NCBI GenBank assembly: GCA_964495505.1
Contig: CAZBVM010000001.1
Coordinates: forward strand, 1-64,000
DNA: 64,000 nt
Direction: 5' to 3'
From: JACPHB01 sp964495505
GTDB taxonomy: Bacteria > Patescibacteriota > Minisyncoccia > UBA10092
Shown: one piece after another, positions 31,701 through 40,556 of the stretch
Numbering within the stretch: position 1 is the stretch's first letter
How the letters are laid out: each line of letters opens with the position of its first letter
Notes under the pieces: generated by a model
The model's input: only the letters and a program-made list of their open reading frames with translations
Database searches by the model: none
What the model was told of the DNA's origin: nothing
Made by a program: the position numbers and the translations under genes

Positions 31701-32588
31701 TTATTCTATATTTATTTTGTATAGAGTTGATTTTTCTTTGCCGGTTTCGAAAAAATAAATATCAGAGTTTTTATTGTCCCAAAAAATTGGTGGGCTAATG
31801 TTTAAATAAAATTTAACGCTATTTCGCTTGCCGCCGCGGTTATCTCTTTCGGTAATTGTTAATTCGCTGCCGGTAGACCAGATGATGTGCTCCGAATCTT
31901 TAAGCCAATCTAAAAACAATATTGGTGACTCCAAAATGGCAATCATTTCTTTTTCTCCCGCTTTTTTAGACGGTTCTTCTTTTACATCATTCAAATAATC
32001 AATCCAAATCTGGTTATCTGCGATATAAAGTTTTTTATTTTTATCGGGAGATACTAGTTCGGTGGAAGTCGCAACTTCAAGTTTTTCTTTTGATATAAAC
32101 TGTCCTTTAGTATCATAAACCCTAGTAGCTCCAGTTTTTTTATTGTTTATTACTTTTATTGTTTTGTCTGTAACTTCAAAATCTGATATTTTTTGCGCTG
32201 GCAATTCGGCTACTTTAACTCTTTTAAGGTCTAAAGGAAGTAAGATTACGGAAACTAATTCAGTTACAAGGCCATTTTTAACTTGAACCATTTTGTTCCA
32301 CGGATAATATCCATCCTTATAAATAAAAAGATTATAATTTTTAGGAGCAAGATTGTCTATTAGTTTTGTGTAATTTAGCAGACCAGAGGTTAAACCGGCA
32401 TATTGGTCGTTAACATATATTTTAGCGCCGGAAACTGTAGTTTTAATAAAAATGCCGCCGGTTTTAACTGCTTTAAAGGAGTCAAAATCAAAACGCCACC
32501 CTTGGGCAAAAAGGATTATGATAATGCTGGCAATGGCAAACAGAGCAACAAAAATCCAAAAAATAAAACGTCTAAATTTTATAGTCAT
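31701..32588 (-). CDS. PEGA-domain membrane protein
   Basis: A 295-residue envelope protein. I start at the ATG at 32588 (MTIKFRRF), since the longer frame adds a poor leader. One membrane helix at about 9-32 (IFWIFVALFAIASIIIILFAQG) is followed by a PEGA-type beta repeat, GGIFIKTTVSGAKIYVNDQYAG...NYNLFIYKDGYYPWNK, at about 45-110. The rest of the extracytoplasmic part is beta-rich and probably folds as a small propeller-like or sandwich domain. PEGA domains occur in surface proteins; no enzymatic role is indicated. It is divergent from murA. Confidence 0.75.
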   Translation of the reverse strand: MTIKFRRFIFWIFVALFAIASIIIILFAQGWRFDFDSFKAVKTGGIFIKTTVSGAKIYVNDQYAGLTSGLLNYTKLIDNLAPKNYNLFIYKDGYYPWNKMVQVKNGLVTELVSVILLPLDLKRVKVAELPAQKISDFEVTDKTIKVINNKKTGATRVYDTKGQFISKEKLEVATSTELVSPDKNKKLYIADNQIWIDYLNDVKEEPSKKAGEKEMIAILESPILFLDWLKDSEHIIWSTGSELTITERDNRGGKRNSVKFYLNISPPIFWDNKNSDIYFFETGKEKSTLYKINIE

Positions 32589-32665
32589 ACGGAAATTACC
32601 GTAACACACTTTCTAAACTCGCGCAATTTGAAACGACAACAAATTTATCATATAATATTCGCACT

Positions 32666-33913
32666 ATGGCTGAATATTTCATTATAAACGGCGGGGAAAA
32701 ATTAGAGGGTGAGATCACTGTCGGTATTGCTAAAAACGCGGTTTTGAAAATTTTAGCCGCTTCTATTTTAGCGTCGCAACCCGTTAAAATTGCTAAATTT
32801 CCGGAGATTGAAGATGTCAGCCGAATGAAAGAACTTCTTACTGATTTGGGCGCTAAATTTTCTGGCAATTTTATAAATTCTTCGGAAATAAAAAAAACAG
32901 ATTTAAATTACAAAATTGCCGATAAATTCAGAGCTTCTATTGTTTTGACGGGACCGCTTCTTGCAAAGTTCGGCAAGGTTTCGTTCCCTCATCCCGGTGG
33001 CTGTACTTTAGGTAAACGGCCAATTGATTTTTTTATCGACGGCTTTAAGTCCTTCGGAGCTAATGTTAAAAGAAAGGGATCTATTTTTACCGTATTTGCC
33101 AACAAACTTATTGGCAATAAATTTGTTTTTCCGATAATAAGTGTAACTGGAACCGAAAATTTAATGATGGCGGCGGCGCTGGCTCGGGGGAAAACAATTT
33201 TAAAAAATGCCGCTTGCGAACCGGAAATAGAAGATCTGGCCGTTTTTTTAAATTCTTTGGGAGCTAAAATTTCCGGAGCTGGCACGCCCTCAATTTCAAT
33301 TGAAGGTGTGAAAAAACTTAATGGCGGCGTTTGGAATGGTTTTCCTGACAGAATTGAATCCGGAACTTTTGTAATTCTGGCAGTCGCCAGTAAAAGCAAT
33401 ATCAAAATAAAAAATTGCAATTCCGATCACTTGGAAGTGCTATTGACACTGCTTCAAAAAGCCGGCGCTGACCTTGAAATTGGCGCTGACTATGTTATAG
33501 TAAAACCCGTCAGAAATCTTCGCGCTATTAACGTTAAAACCCGTGAATATCCCGGTTTTGCCACCGATCTCCAAGCGCCGCTTACCGTTCTGTTGACGCA
33601 AGCCAGCGGCAATTCATTGGTTCATGAAACAATTTATGAGGGTCGTTTGTTTTACACCGATATCTTAAATCAGATGGGCGCGAATATTATTATAGCTGAT
33701 CCGCACCGGGTTATTGTGCAAGGTCCCAGTAAATTACATGGTAAAAAAATTTACAGTCCTGATATTCGCGCCGGAATGGCTTTAATTATTGCGGCACTTT
33801 TAGCAAAAGGCCAAAGCATTGTGGATAATATTTACCAAATTGATAGGGGATACGAAAAAATTGATGAACGCTTGCGAGCATTGGGAGCGGATATCCAACG
33901 CGTAAAAAAATAA
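32666..33913 (+). CDS. murA: UDP-N-acetylglucosamine 1-carboxyvinyltransferase
   Basis: A 415-residue enzyme for the first committed step of peptidoglycan synthesis, transferring enolpyruvate from PEP to UDP-GlcNAc. The active-site cysteine is C113 in PHPGGCTLGKRPIDFF, so fosfomycin sensitivity is expected from the family. The KN pair is in GIAKNAVLK near 23-24. Later motifs are TGTENLMMAAALA, EYPGFATDLQAP and the C-terminal DIRAGMALIIAALLAKGQS. TATAAT (32651-32656) lies 9 nt before the ATG without a Shine-Dalgarno. Confidence 0.95.
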   Translation: MAEYFIINGGEKLEGEITVGIAKNAVLKILAASILASQPVKIAKFPEIEDVSRMKELLTDLGAKFSGNFINSSEIKKTDLNYKIADKFRASIVLTGPLLAKFGKVSFPHPGGCTLGKRPIDFFIDGFKSFGANVKRKGSIFTVFANKLIGNKFVFPIISVTGTENLMMAAALARGKTILKNAACEPEIEDLAVFLNSLGAKISGAGTPSISIEGVKKLNGGVWNGFPDRIESGTFVILAVASKSNIKIKNCNSDHLEVLLTLLQKAGADLEIGADYVIVKPVRNLRAINVKTREYPGFATDLQAPLTVLLTQASGNSLVHETIYEGRLFYTDILNQMGANIIIADPHRVIVQGPSKLHGKKIYSPDIRAGMALIIAALLAKGQSIVDNIYQIDRGYEKIDERLRALGADIQRVKK

Positions 33914-33944
33914 TTTTCAATTTCTAATTTCTAATTTTCAATTT

Positions 33945-34958
33945 ATGAGTTTATTTACTAAAAAAATTGGAATTGATCTCGGCACTGTTAATACTCTGGT
34001 ATTTATTCCCGGACACGGCATTATCTTAAACGAGCCCACCGTAGTAGCGATTTCTCCTGATAACAACGCCGTTTTAGCTATTGGTATAGAAGCTCAAACG
34101 ATGATTGGTCGTACTCCTGAAAACATAATTGCCAAAAAACCGATGCGTGACGGTGTTATTGCTGATTATAAAATTACCGAAGCCATGCTTAGATACTTTA
34201 TTGGTAAAAGTATGGGCAGATTCCAATTAATAAAACCAGAAGTTTTAGTGACCGTGCCGTCCGGCTCCAGTTCAACAGAAAGAAGAGCCGTTATTGATGC
34301 TGCCGTCAATGCCGGCGCTAGAGCTGCTTATATTGTTAAAGAACCGGTTTTAGCCGCCATAGGAGCCAACGTGCCAATTAATTCGGCTTCTGGCAATTTA
34401 ATTATGTCAGTTGGCGGCGGTACTACCGAGGTGGCGGTTATTTCTTTGGGTGGCATAGTGACTTCTCACTCAAGAAGAGTGGGAGGCAATAAACTCGACC
34501 AAGCAATTATTGATTATTTAAAACGGCGGCACAATTTAGCTATCGGTGAAAGAACCGCGGAAAGGATAAAAATTGAAATTGGTTCGGCTCTGCCGATAAA
34601 AGATGAACTTCACATCGGTGTTCGGGGTCGGGATATATTAACTGGCTTACCGCGGAACATTAACATTAGTACCAATGAAGTTGTTGAAGCGATTTCCGAA
34701 CGGCTTAAAGAAATTGTCGGAGCTGTCAAACTGGTATTGGCTCAAACTCCGCCCGAATTGTCAGCCGATATAATGGATAAAGGAATAATTTTATCCGGCG
34801 GAACAGCACTCTTAAGGAATTTTGACGAGCTAATAATAAAGGCCACCGGAGTTCCGGTATACGTTGCCGAAGAACCACTATTTTGCGTCGCTAAAGGCGC
34901 GGGCTTGGTTTTAGAAAATTTGGATTTTTATAAACAAAGTATTATGGCCAGACGATAA
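33945..34958 (+). CDS. mreB: MreB-like actin, paralogue 1 (altered phosphate-2 loop)
   Basis: A 337-residue bacterial actin that forms membrane-bound filaments guiding wall synthesis. The phosphate-1 loop is canonical (GIDLGTVNTLVF, D11), and the catalytic-region glutamate is present in VKEPVLAAIG. The phosphate-2 loop reads IMSVGGGTTEVAV, with serine at 155 where MreB normally has the magnesium-coordinating aspartate (DIGGGTT). It lies next to murA and away from mreC/mreD. The second MreB at 39491 has the opposite defect. ATP turnover in this copy is probably slow or absent unless partnered. Confidence 0.92.
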   Translation: MSLFTKKIGIDLGTVNTLVFIPGHGIILNEPTVVAISPDNNAVLAIGIEAQTMIGRTPENIIAKKPMRDGVIADYKITEAMLRYFIGKSMGRFQLIKPEVLVTVPSGSSSTERRAVIDAAVNAGARAAYIVKEPVLAAIGANVPINSASGNLIMSVGGGTTEVAVISLGGIVTSHSRRVGGNKLDQAIIDYLKRRHNLAIGERTAERIKIEIGSALPIKDELHIGVRGRDILTGLPRNINISTNEVVEAISERLKEIVGAVKLVLAQTPPELSADIMDKGIILSGGTALLRNFDELIIKATGVPVYVAEEPLFCVAKGAGLVLENLDFYKQSIMARR

Positions 34959-35123
34959 ATAAAATTTACAATTATCAATTTACAATTTTCACTAAATTTT
35001 CAATAAATCAATTTTCAAATCGTTTGAAAATTAAAAATTAAATCATTGATTGAAAATTGTTCCGACCTTGTCGAGAATCCTCGATAAAATCGGGAAAAAT
35101 TAGAAATTGAAAATTAGATATCT
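34959..35123. repeat. AT-rich spacer of aattgaaaatt-type near-repeats
   Basis: The stretch between mreB-1 and holB is made of near-repeats such as caatttacaattttc and gaaaattaaaaatt, plus a small gtcgag...ctcgat hairpin near 35070. No ORF was seen. Similar short spacers lie at 10985-11081, 33914-33944 and 48079-48111. Confidence 0.6.
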
Positions 35124-35909
35124 ATGAATCGTTATCAAAAAATTATTAACTATCTAGAGTTATGTGTACAGAAAGATATGCTGTCACATGCCTATATTTT
35201 TTACGGGCCCGATGAATCGGCTAAAAAAGCAGTTGCTTTAAAGTTTGCAGATAAAATTTTCAATCGAAGTATCAACGACAACTTTAGTTTTAATCCGGAT
35301 TTAATTTTAACTTCGGCCGATGCCGATGAAGAGAGGTCTATAAATTTAATCAGACAACTCAAAAAGTTCCTGAATCTGAGTCCCTGTTGTGGACGCTATA
35401 AAATAGCGATAATAGATGCGGCCCACAAGTTAAATATTTATGCGCAAAGTGCTTTGCTTAAAATTTTTGAAGAGGCGCCCATTCACGCAATTATTATACT
35501 CTGCGCTAAAACAATCGATGGGATCCCTGAAACTATCGCTTCTCGCGGCGTAAAATTGCCTTTTTGGGGTCAAAATAACAATCTGCCGCCGGCGGACTTC
35601 GTCACGCCAAAGGCTGACTTCGTCCAGCCGACGGCGGATGAAAAGATTATTGAAACTTTTAACGAAATTATTGTCGGCGACCCAAAAGATCCGCACCGTA
35701 TCTTTGAAAAGTTTAATGACTATGCGGCAATTGAAATTTTCAAATCATGGCTTTGGTATTTGCGAACTAAATTTTTACTTAATCCGAATCAAAAATTATA
35801 TAATTTATTAAAAATAAGCCAAAATATTTTTTTTAAATTAAATGAAACAAACATTAATCCGAAATTCGCTTATGATGAATTATTATTAGGTTTAGCCATT
35901 ACAAACTAA
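35124..35909 (+). CDS. holB: DNA polymerase III delta' subunit-like protein
   Basis: A 261-residue AAA+ clamp-loader relative. LSHAYIFYGPDESAKKAVALKFADKI is a degenerate Walker A, as usual for delta'. KIAIIDAAHKLNIYAQSALLKIFEEAPIHAIIILCAKTIDGIPETIASRG matches the Walker B and SRC region, with the SRC arginine present (ASRG). An apparent insertion of GACTTCGTC-type repeats at 35580-35640 codes PPADFVTPKADFVQPTADE. It works with DnaX (59354). Its stop codon lies inside the left arm of a long inverted repeat. Confidence 0.85.
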   Translation: MNRYQKIINYLELCVQKDMLSHAYIFYGPDESAKKAVALKFADKIFNRSINDNFSFNPDLILTSADADEERSINLIRQLKKFLNLSPCCGRYKIAIIDAAHKLNIYAQSALLKIFEEAPIHAIIILCAKTIDGIPETIASRGVKLPFWGQNNNLPPADFVTPKADFVQPTADEKIIETFNEIIVGDPKDPHRIFEKFNDYAAIEIFKSWLWYLRTKFLLNPNQKLYNLLKISQNIFFKLNETNINPKFAYDELLLGLAITN

Positions 35910-36002
35910 TGGAATATATTTTTAAAATTGTAGGTGGGGGCGAGCCAAATTTGCGAAGCAAATTTGGGGCTAAGCAATTTTAAAAATATATTCCATTAGT
36001 TT
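35903..36002. repeat. 100-bp inverted repeat between holB and frr
   Basis: Arms 35903-35930 and 35975-36002 are 28-bp perfect complements. The loop region contains its own palindrome, CCAAATTTGC-gaa-GCAAATTTGG. The left arm includes the holB stop codon and the right arm ends 10 bp before the frr ATG. In RNA this would form a very stable hairpin. Confidence 0.9.
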
Positions 36003-36012
36003 GAACTTTTTC

Positions 36013-36564
36013 ATGGAAATCTTAGAAATATTTAAAAATGAATTAGAAAAAATAGAGGAGTCTTTGAAAGTTGAATTTTCTTCTTTGCGTATCGGTCGCG
36101 CCACGCCAGCGCTTGTTGAAAACATTTTGGTTGATTGTTACGGCTCAAAAGTTCCCGTAAAACAACTGGCTTCTATTTCCGCTCCGGAGCCCAGAATTTT
36201 AATCATTGAGCCGTGGGATAGAACCGTTTTACCCAATCTGGAAAAAGCTATTATAACTTCCGATTTGAATTTAAACCCCGTTGTTGACAAAAATTTAATC
36301 AGGATAAGCATTCCGCCTCTGACCGAAGAACGAAGAAAAGCTTTAATCAAAATTCTCGGTTCTAAATTAGAAGAAGCTAAAATCAAATACCGCGGCAGCC
36401 GGGATAAGATAATGAAAGAAATCAACGAGCTGTTTGATGCCAAAAAAATTACCGAGGATGAAAAATTCAAAATGAAAGAAGAGGTTCAAAAATTAATTAA
36501 TTCAACCAATCAAAATTTGGAAAATTTATTAAAATCTAAAGAAGAAGAAATCAAGAGGGGATGA
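36013..36564 (+). CDS. frr: Ribosome recycling factor
   Basis: A 183-residue protein that, with EF-G, splits post-termination ribosomes. I use the ATG at 36013 (MEILEIFKNELEKIEESLKVEF); an in-frame TTG at 36001 lies inside the hairpin arm. Signature: SLRIGRATPALVENILVDCYGSKVPVKQLASISAPEPRILIIEPWD and the C-terminal helices with KIKYRGSRDKIMKEINEL. rseP follows 14 bp later. Confidence 0.95.
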   Translation: MEILEIFKNELEKIEESLKVEFSSLRIGRATPALVENILVDCYGSKVPVKQLASISAPEPRILIIEPWDRTVLPNLEKAIITSDLNLNPVVDKNLIRISIPPLTEERRKALIKILGSKLEEAKIKYRGSRDKIMKEINELFDAKKITEDEKFKMKEEVQKLINSTNQNLENLLKSKEEEIKRG

Positions 36565-36578
36565 CCCAATAATAAAAG

Positions 36579-37667
36579 ATGATTACTTTACTTATATTTA
36601 TTTTAATTTTAGTAATTTTGGTTTTAGTTCATGAATTCGGCCATTTTATTATTGCCAAAAAAAGCGGTTTAACGGTGGAAGAATTTGGTTTTGGTTTTCC
36701 TCCGAGAATTTTCAGCTGGAAATCCGGTGAAACAATTTATTCAATAAATCTTTTGCCTTTGGGCGGTTTCGTTAAAATTTTGGGCGAAAATGACGGAGAG
36801 ACCGGTAATCCAAAAAGTTTTGCTTCAAAATCAGCCGGGGTGCGCGGCTTGATTACTTTTGCTGGAGTCGCGATGAATTTCGCGCTCGGCGCGCTACTTT
36901 TAATTATTGGATTTTACATCGGATTGCCTCAAGTTTTAAGCAAAGAAACTGAGGCGCTTGCTAAAAATATTCAAATTCAAATTGTTGCGATAGCTCACGA
37001 TTCACCGGCGGAAAAAGCGAACTTAAAGCTCGGCGATTCCATAGAAGGTTTTTCCGCCAAAGGCGAGATCTCGCCCCTTTGGGGCGGAGAAGAAGTTTCA
37101 ATTCTTCAAGGTTTCATCGGTGAAAATAAGGGCAAAGAAATAATTTTAAAAATTAAAAGAGGGGAAGAAAATTTAGAAATAAAAACCATTCCCAGAGTAA
37201 ATCCGCCGGAAGGAGAAGGCGCTTTGGGAGTAGCGCTGGCAAAAACAGGAATCGTTTCTTATCCATGGTATCAGAGCATTTGGCTGGGCGTAAAATCAGC
37301 GTTTATTATAACCTGGGAAATAATAAAAGGATTTTTTGGACTGATTAAAAATCTTGTAACTGCCGGGAAGATACCCCAAGAAGTTTCCGGCCCGGTGGGG
37401 ATTGCGGTATTGGCCGGTCAGGCGACGGCTCTCGGGTTTGTTTATCTTTTGCAACTAGTGGCTTTAATTTCACTTAATCTCGCTGTTTTAAACTTAATTC
37501 CTTTTCCGGCTTTGGACGGCGGCCGGTTGTTATTTTTAGGCATAGAAAAAATCAAGGGCAGTAAGGTCAACCCCAAGATTGAAAACGCCATTCATTCAGT
37601 CGGCATCGTTTTGCTCCTCACCCTCGTCGCGCTGATAACCTACAGGGATATCTTAAAACTTCTGTAA
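36579..37667 (+). CDS. rseP: RseP-type site-2 zinc metalloprotease
   Basis: A 362-residue intramembrane protease of the M50 family that cleaves transmembrane substrates such as anti-sigma factors. The zinc motif HEFGH is at 18-22 in the first helix. A single PDZ-like domain follows (about 125-215), and the second active-site motif is NLIPFPALDGGRL (about 310-322), supplying the LDG aspartate. Inside the PDZ region a palindrome (GGCGAGATCTCGCC at 37062-37075, then CGCCCC-ttt-GGGGCG) codes KGEISPLWGG and looks inserted. The downstream small zinc protein at 37882 could be a client or partner, but this is speculation. Confidence 0.93.
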   Translation: MITLLIFILILVILVLVHEFGHFIIAKKSGLTVEEFGFGFPPRIFSWKSGETIYSINLLPLGGFVKILGENDGETGNPKSFASKSAGVRGLITFAGVAMNFALGALLLIIGFYIGLPQVLSKETEALAKNIQIQIVAIAHDSPAEKANLKLGDSIEGFSAKGEISPLWGGEEVSILQGFIGENKGKEIILKIKRGEENLEIKTIPRVNPPEGEGALGVALAKTGIVSYPWYQSIWLGVKSAFIITWEIIKGFFGLIKNLVTAGKIPQEVSGPVGIAVLAGQATALGFVYLLQLVALISLNLAVLNLIPFPALDGGRLLFLGIEKIKGSKVNPKIENAIHSVGIVLLLTLVALITYRDILKLL

Positions 37668-37720
37668 CTTTCGTATATCGCATGATCGTTTGTTATACGA
37701 CATTAAGTTTAATCAACTGT

Positions 37721-37823
37721 ATAATAATTTAGCTATAGCTAAATTATTATAATTTTTAATTTTTAATTTTTAATTTTTAATTTTCGTAATATCCCAACGA
37801 TCGTTGCTGATTTCCGAAAGATG
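37721..37823 (-). repeat. Dispersed near-palindromic repeat R1, copy B
   Basis: Read on the minus strand it runs from a TTTCGG core with CAGCAACGATCGTT through aattaaaaatt runs to the TAGCTATAGCTA palindrome, in the same order as copy A. It follows the terminator of the minus-strand gene 37882-38124 in that gene's orientation. Confidence 0.85.
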
Positions 37824-37836
37824 AAAAATAAATAAA

Positions 37837-37856
37837 CCGCTGGGCGAACCATGCGG
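37837..37856 (-). terminator. Terminator of the small zinc-protein gene
   Basis: Minus-strand CCGCatGG-ttcg-CCcaGCGG followed by tttatttattttt. Confidence 0.6.
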
Positions 37857-37881
37857 TAGTGTAATCAGAGGCGTTTAAATG

Positions 37882-38124
37882 TTATTTAAAAAGCCTTTCT
37901 TTACTCATATAAACGTAATTCGGAGGATATTCCGCAGGCGGGATGTCGTCAAGAGGCATGTCAGTTACAAAAGCCACAATGGCTTCAGACGCCAATTCTT
38001 CTAATTTTCTCTCTCTTTCGGAACATGCGAGACATTTTTCTCCGTGTTCGATATATTCATCTAGCTTACGATCAAGTTCCCGCATAGGTAAGCTATAAAA
38101 ATTCTTATGTTCCTCGCACGTCAT
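37882..38124 (-). CDS. Small zinc-binding protein, anti-sigma (ZAS/zf-HC2)-like motif
   Basis: An 80-residue soluble protein. H27-x3-C31-x2-C34 (HGEKCLAC), with C3 and H6 near the start, fits the zinc-binding anti-sigma motif. The helical first half (MRELDRKLDEYIEHGEKC) supports that resemblance. No membrane helix is present and the C-terminal part is proline/tyrosine-rich. The gene has a promoter, the Shine-Dalgarno GGAGG and a terminator, so it is one of the cassette-type units. A regulatory role is possible but not shown; no cognate sigma factor is adjacent. Confidence 0.65.
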   Translation of the reverse strand: MTCEEHKNFYSLPMRELDRKLDEYIEHGEKCLACSERERKLEELASEAIVAFVTDMPLDDIPPAEYPPNYVYMSKERLFK

Positions 38125-38162
38125 TTGGCCCCTCCATATTTATAGTCTAATTGTTTATTATA

Positions 38163-38191
38163 AGTATATAACAATTATTTATCATTGTCAA
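38163..38191 (-). promoter_or_regulatory. Promoter of the small zinc-protein gene
   Basis: Minus-strand TTGACA (38191-38186), a 17-bp spacer and TATACT (38168-38163), with a leader containing the Shine-Dalgarno GGAGG. Confidence 0.7.
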
Positions 38192-38256
38192 TGTTTTCGG
38201 AGTGGCGAGATTTGTTGTAGAATATAAATACTTAATTTAAATAAACACAAAATTAT

Positions 38257-39501
38257 ATGCGTCAATCACAACTTTTTGGAAAAACTTTAAGAGAGACACC
38301 GAAAGATGAAGTCAGCGCGAACGCCAAGCTCTTAGAAAGAGGGGGGTTTATTTTTAAAAATTCTGCCGGCGTTTATTCATATCTGCCGCTTGGGTGGCGG
38401 GTGCTTTCTAAAATTGCTAATATTATTCGCGAAGAAATAAATGCTATTGGCGGGCAAGAAATGTTTATGCCGGCGCTGGTAGAAAAAAAATATTTAAACG
38501 CTACCGGTAGGTGGGACGTAGAAATCGGTTTTGAGGCGCGTGGTAAAAAAGAAAAAACGGCCAATTTTGTTCTCGGCTGGACTCACGAAGAGGTCTTAAC
38601 GGTCATCGCCTTAAAATACGTAAATTCGTATAAAGATCTGCCTTTGGCTGCTTATCAAATCCAAACGAAATTTCGCAACGAGCCGCGAGCCAAATCTGGA
38701 TTATTGCGGGGCCGGGAGTTTATTATGAAAGACCTGTATAGTTTTCACGCGTCGGAATCAGATTTTATACGTTATTACGAAGCAGTTAAAAAAGCATATT
38801 TTAAGATATTTGAGCGCTGTGGCCTGAAGCCGGTTTATACGTTGGCTGGCGGCGGCGTTTTTACAGCCGAAAATACCCACGAATTTCAAGTTCCAAGCCC
38901 CGTTGGCGAAGATACTATTCTGGTTTGCTCAAAATGCGGCTGGGCGGAAAATAAAGAAATTTCCAAATTAAAAGCCGGCAGCAAGTGCTCCAAGTGCGGC
39001 GGAAAAATTAAAGCGGAAAATGCGATTGAAGTAGGAAATCTTTTTCCGCTTGGAACCAAATACTCCGACGCTTTAAATTTAAAATTTTTGAATTCAAAAG
39101 GGAAAAAAGAATCCGTAATCATGGGTTCGTATGGGATAGGATTGGGACGGACAATGGGAGCCGTGGTTGAAACGCACTATGACGGTAACGGGATAATTTG
39201 GCCGGAATTGGTGGCGCCGTTTCAATTTCATCTGATCGAGCTAAAAAGTTCTAATTCAATCGTTAAAAAGGAAGCGGGGAAAATATACAAAATACTTCTT
39301 GATAAAGGCGTTGAAGTATTATACGATGACCGCGATGATAAATCGCCCGGCGAGAAATTTGCCGACGCCGATTTAATTGGGATTCCAAAACGAATAGTTG
39401 TAAGCGATAAAACTTTAGCCAAAAATTCGGTTGAAATAAAAGATAGAAAAACCGGTAAAATTAATTTAGTTAAAATATCTAATTTAAAAAATGCTAAATA
39501 G
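38257..39501 (+). CDS. proS: Prolyl-tRNA synthetase without large editing domain
   Basis: A 414-residue class II synthetase. The core begins QLFGKTLRETPKDEVSANAKLLERGGFI, with KNSAGVYSYLPLGWRVL, TKFRNEPRAKSGLLRGREFIMKDLYSFH (motif 2) and GSYGIGLGRTMGAVVE (motif 3). The INS editing insertion of about 180 residues found in most bacterial ProRS is replaced by a short zinc-ribbon-like loop, CSKCGWAENK...CSKCGG, at about 228-250. The anticodon-binding domain follows (VLYDDRDDKSPGEKFADADLIGIP). It overlaps the second mreB by 11 nt. Confidence 0.93.
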   Translation: MRQSQLFGKTLRETPKDEVSANAKLLERGGFIFKNSAGVYSYLPLGWRVLSKIANIIREEINAIGGQEMFMPALVEKKYLNATGRWDVEIGFEARGKKEKTANFVLGWTHEEVLTVIALKYVNSYKDLPLAAYQIQTKFRNEPRAKSGLLRGREFIMKDLYSFHASESDFIRYYEAVKKAYFKIFERCGLKPVYTLAGGGVFTAENTHEFQVPSPVGEDTILVCSKCGWAENKEISKLKAGSKCSKCGGKIKAENAIEVGNLFPLGTKYSDALNLKFLNSKGKKESVIMGSYGIGLGRTMGAVVETHYDGNGIIWPELVAPFQFHLIELKSSNSIVKKEAGKIYKILLDKGVEVLYDDRDDKSPGEKFADADLIGIPKRIVVSDKTLAKNSVEIKDRKTGKINLVKISNLKNAK

Positions 39502-40525
39502 ATTATTCAAAATTTTGTCTCGCGATATAGGAATTGAGCTCGTGACAGCTAATACCTTAGTTTACGTACGGGGTCGGGGCATTATTATTAATGAACCGTC
39601 TATCGTGGCCGTAAATAAGAAAACTAATCAGGTGTTAAGCATTGGAGCGGAAGCCAAAAAAATGATCGGCAGAACTCCCGGCCATATAGTAGCAATACGT
39701 CCCCTAATCGAGGGAGTTATTTCTGATTTTGAAGTAACAGAACAAATGCTTAAATATTTTTTTAATAAGGTTCATAAGGACTCTTATAGTTTTTTAGTGA
39801 GGCCGCGAGTGGTTATTGGCATTCCTTCCGGGGTTACTGAAGTGGAACGGCGAGCTGTTAAAGATGCGGCTAAAAATGCCGGCGCCCGGGAAGTTTATCT
39901 CGTGGAAGAACCAATGGCGGCGGCTATCGGATCGCAGCTTCCTATTTCCGAGGCCGTGGGAAACATGATTGTTGATATTGGAGGCGGCACTACAGATGTG
40001 GCAGTAATATCTTTAGGAGGCATTGTTGTGTCGCGCAATTTACGAATAGCTGGCGAAAAAATGAATGAGGATATTATTCAATACGCCAGAGATGAATTTC
40101 AACTTCTTTTGGGAGAAAAAACAGCGGAAGAAGTCAAAATTTTAATCGGGTCAGTATCACCCTTAACCGAAAGGTTAACAGCAACAGTAAAGGGTCGCGA
40201 TTTGATAAGTGGTTTGCCAAAAGAGATTTTACTAAGCGATGCTGAAATTTGCAAAGCTATTGCCCCGTCAGTTAATGCTATTATTTCAGAAATTCGTTCC
40301 GTAGTCGAAGAAACGCCTCCAGAACTCTTAAGCGATTTAATGGTTAGGGGAATAGTTTTAGCGGGAGGTGGCAGTATGCTGCGCGGTCTTGCGGAGATGG
40401 TTGCCGAAACTACCGGAATTCCAACAAAACTTGCCGAAGATCCTTTAACTGCGGTAGTTCGCGGTTGCGGCATTATTCTTGAGGACGTTGAGTCGTTACG
40501 AGAAATTTTGGTTAATAATGATTAA
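39491..40525 (+). CDS. mreB: MreB-like actin, paralogue 2 (altered phosphate-1 loop)
   Basis: A 344-residue bacterial actin heading the shape operon mreB-mreC-mreD-PBP2. The phosphate-2 loop is canonical (VDIGGGTTDVAV, D162), as is VEEPMAAAIG. The phosphate-1 loop is IGIELVTANTLVYV, with E16 for the usual aspartate and V18 for the glycine of DLGT. This is complementary to paralogue 1, which keeps phosphate-1 and loses the phosphate-2 aspartate. The two may form mixed filaments. The start overlaps the proS end. Confidence 0.92.
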   Translation: MLNRLFKILSRDIGIELVTANTLVYVRGRGIIINEPSIVAVNKKTNQVLSIGAEAKKMIGRTPGHIVAIRPLIEGVISDFEVTEQMLKYFFNKVHKDSYSFLVRPRVVIGIPSGVTEVERRAVKDAAKNAGAREVYLVEEPMAAAIGSQLPISEAVGNMIVDIGGGTTDVAVISLGGIVVSRNLRIAGEKMNEDIIQYARDEFQLLLGEKTAEEVKILIGSVSPLTERLTATVKGRDLISGLPKEILLSDAEICKAIAPSVNAIISEIRSVVEETPPELLSDLMVRGIVLAGGGSMLRGLAEMVAETTGIPTKLAEDPLTAVVRGCGIILEDVESLREILVNND

Positions 40526-40556
40526 CATTGGTAAAAATTAGTAATTTAGTATTATC

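Larger units (their letters stand above)
37668..37881. other. Convergent intergenic region holding repeat R1 copy B
   Basis: It contains the inverted pair CGTATA/TATACG (37675-37700 region), then R1 copy B, then the terminator of the minus-strand zinc-protein gene. No further ORF was seen. Confidence 0.6.
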
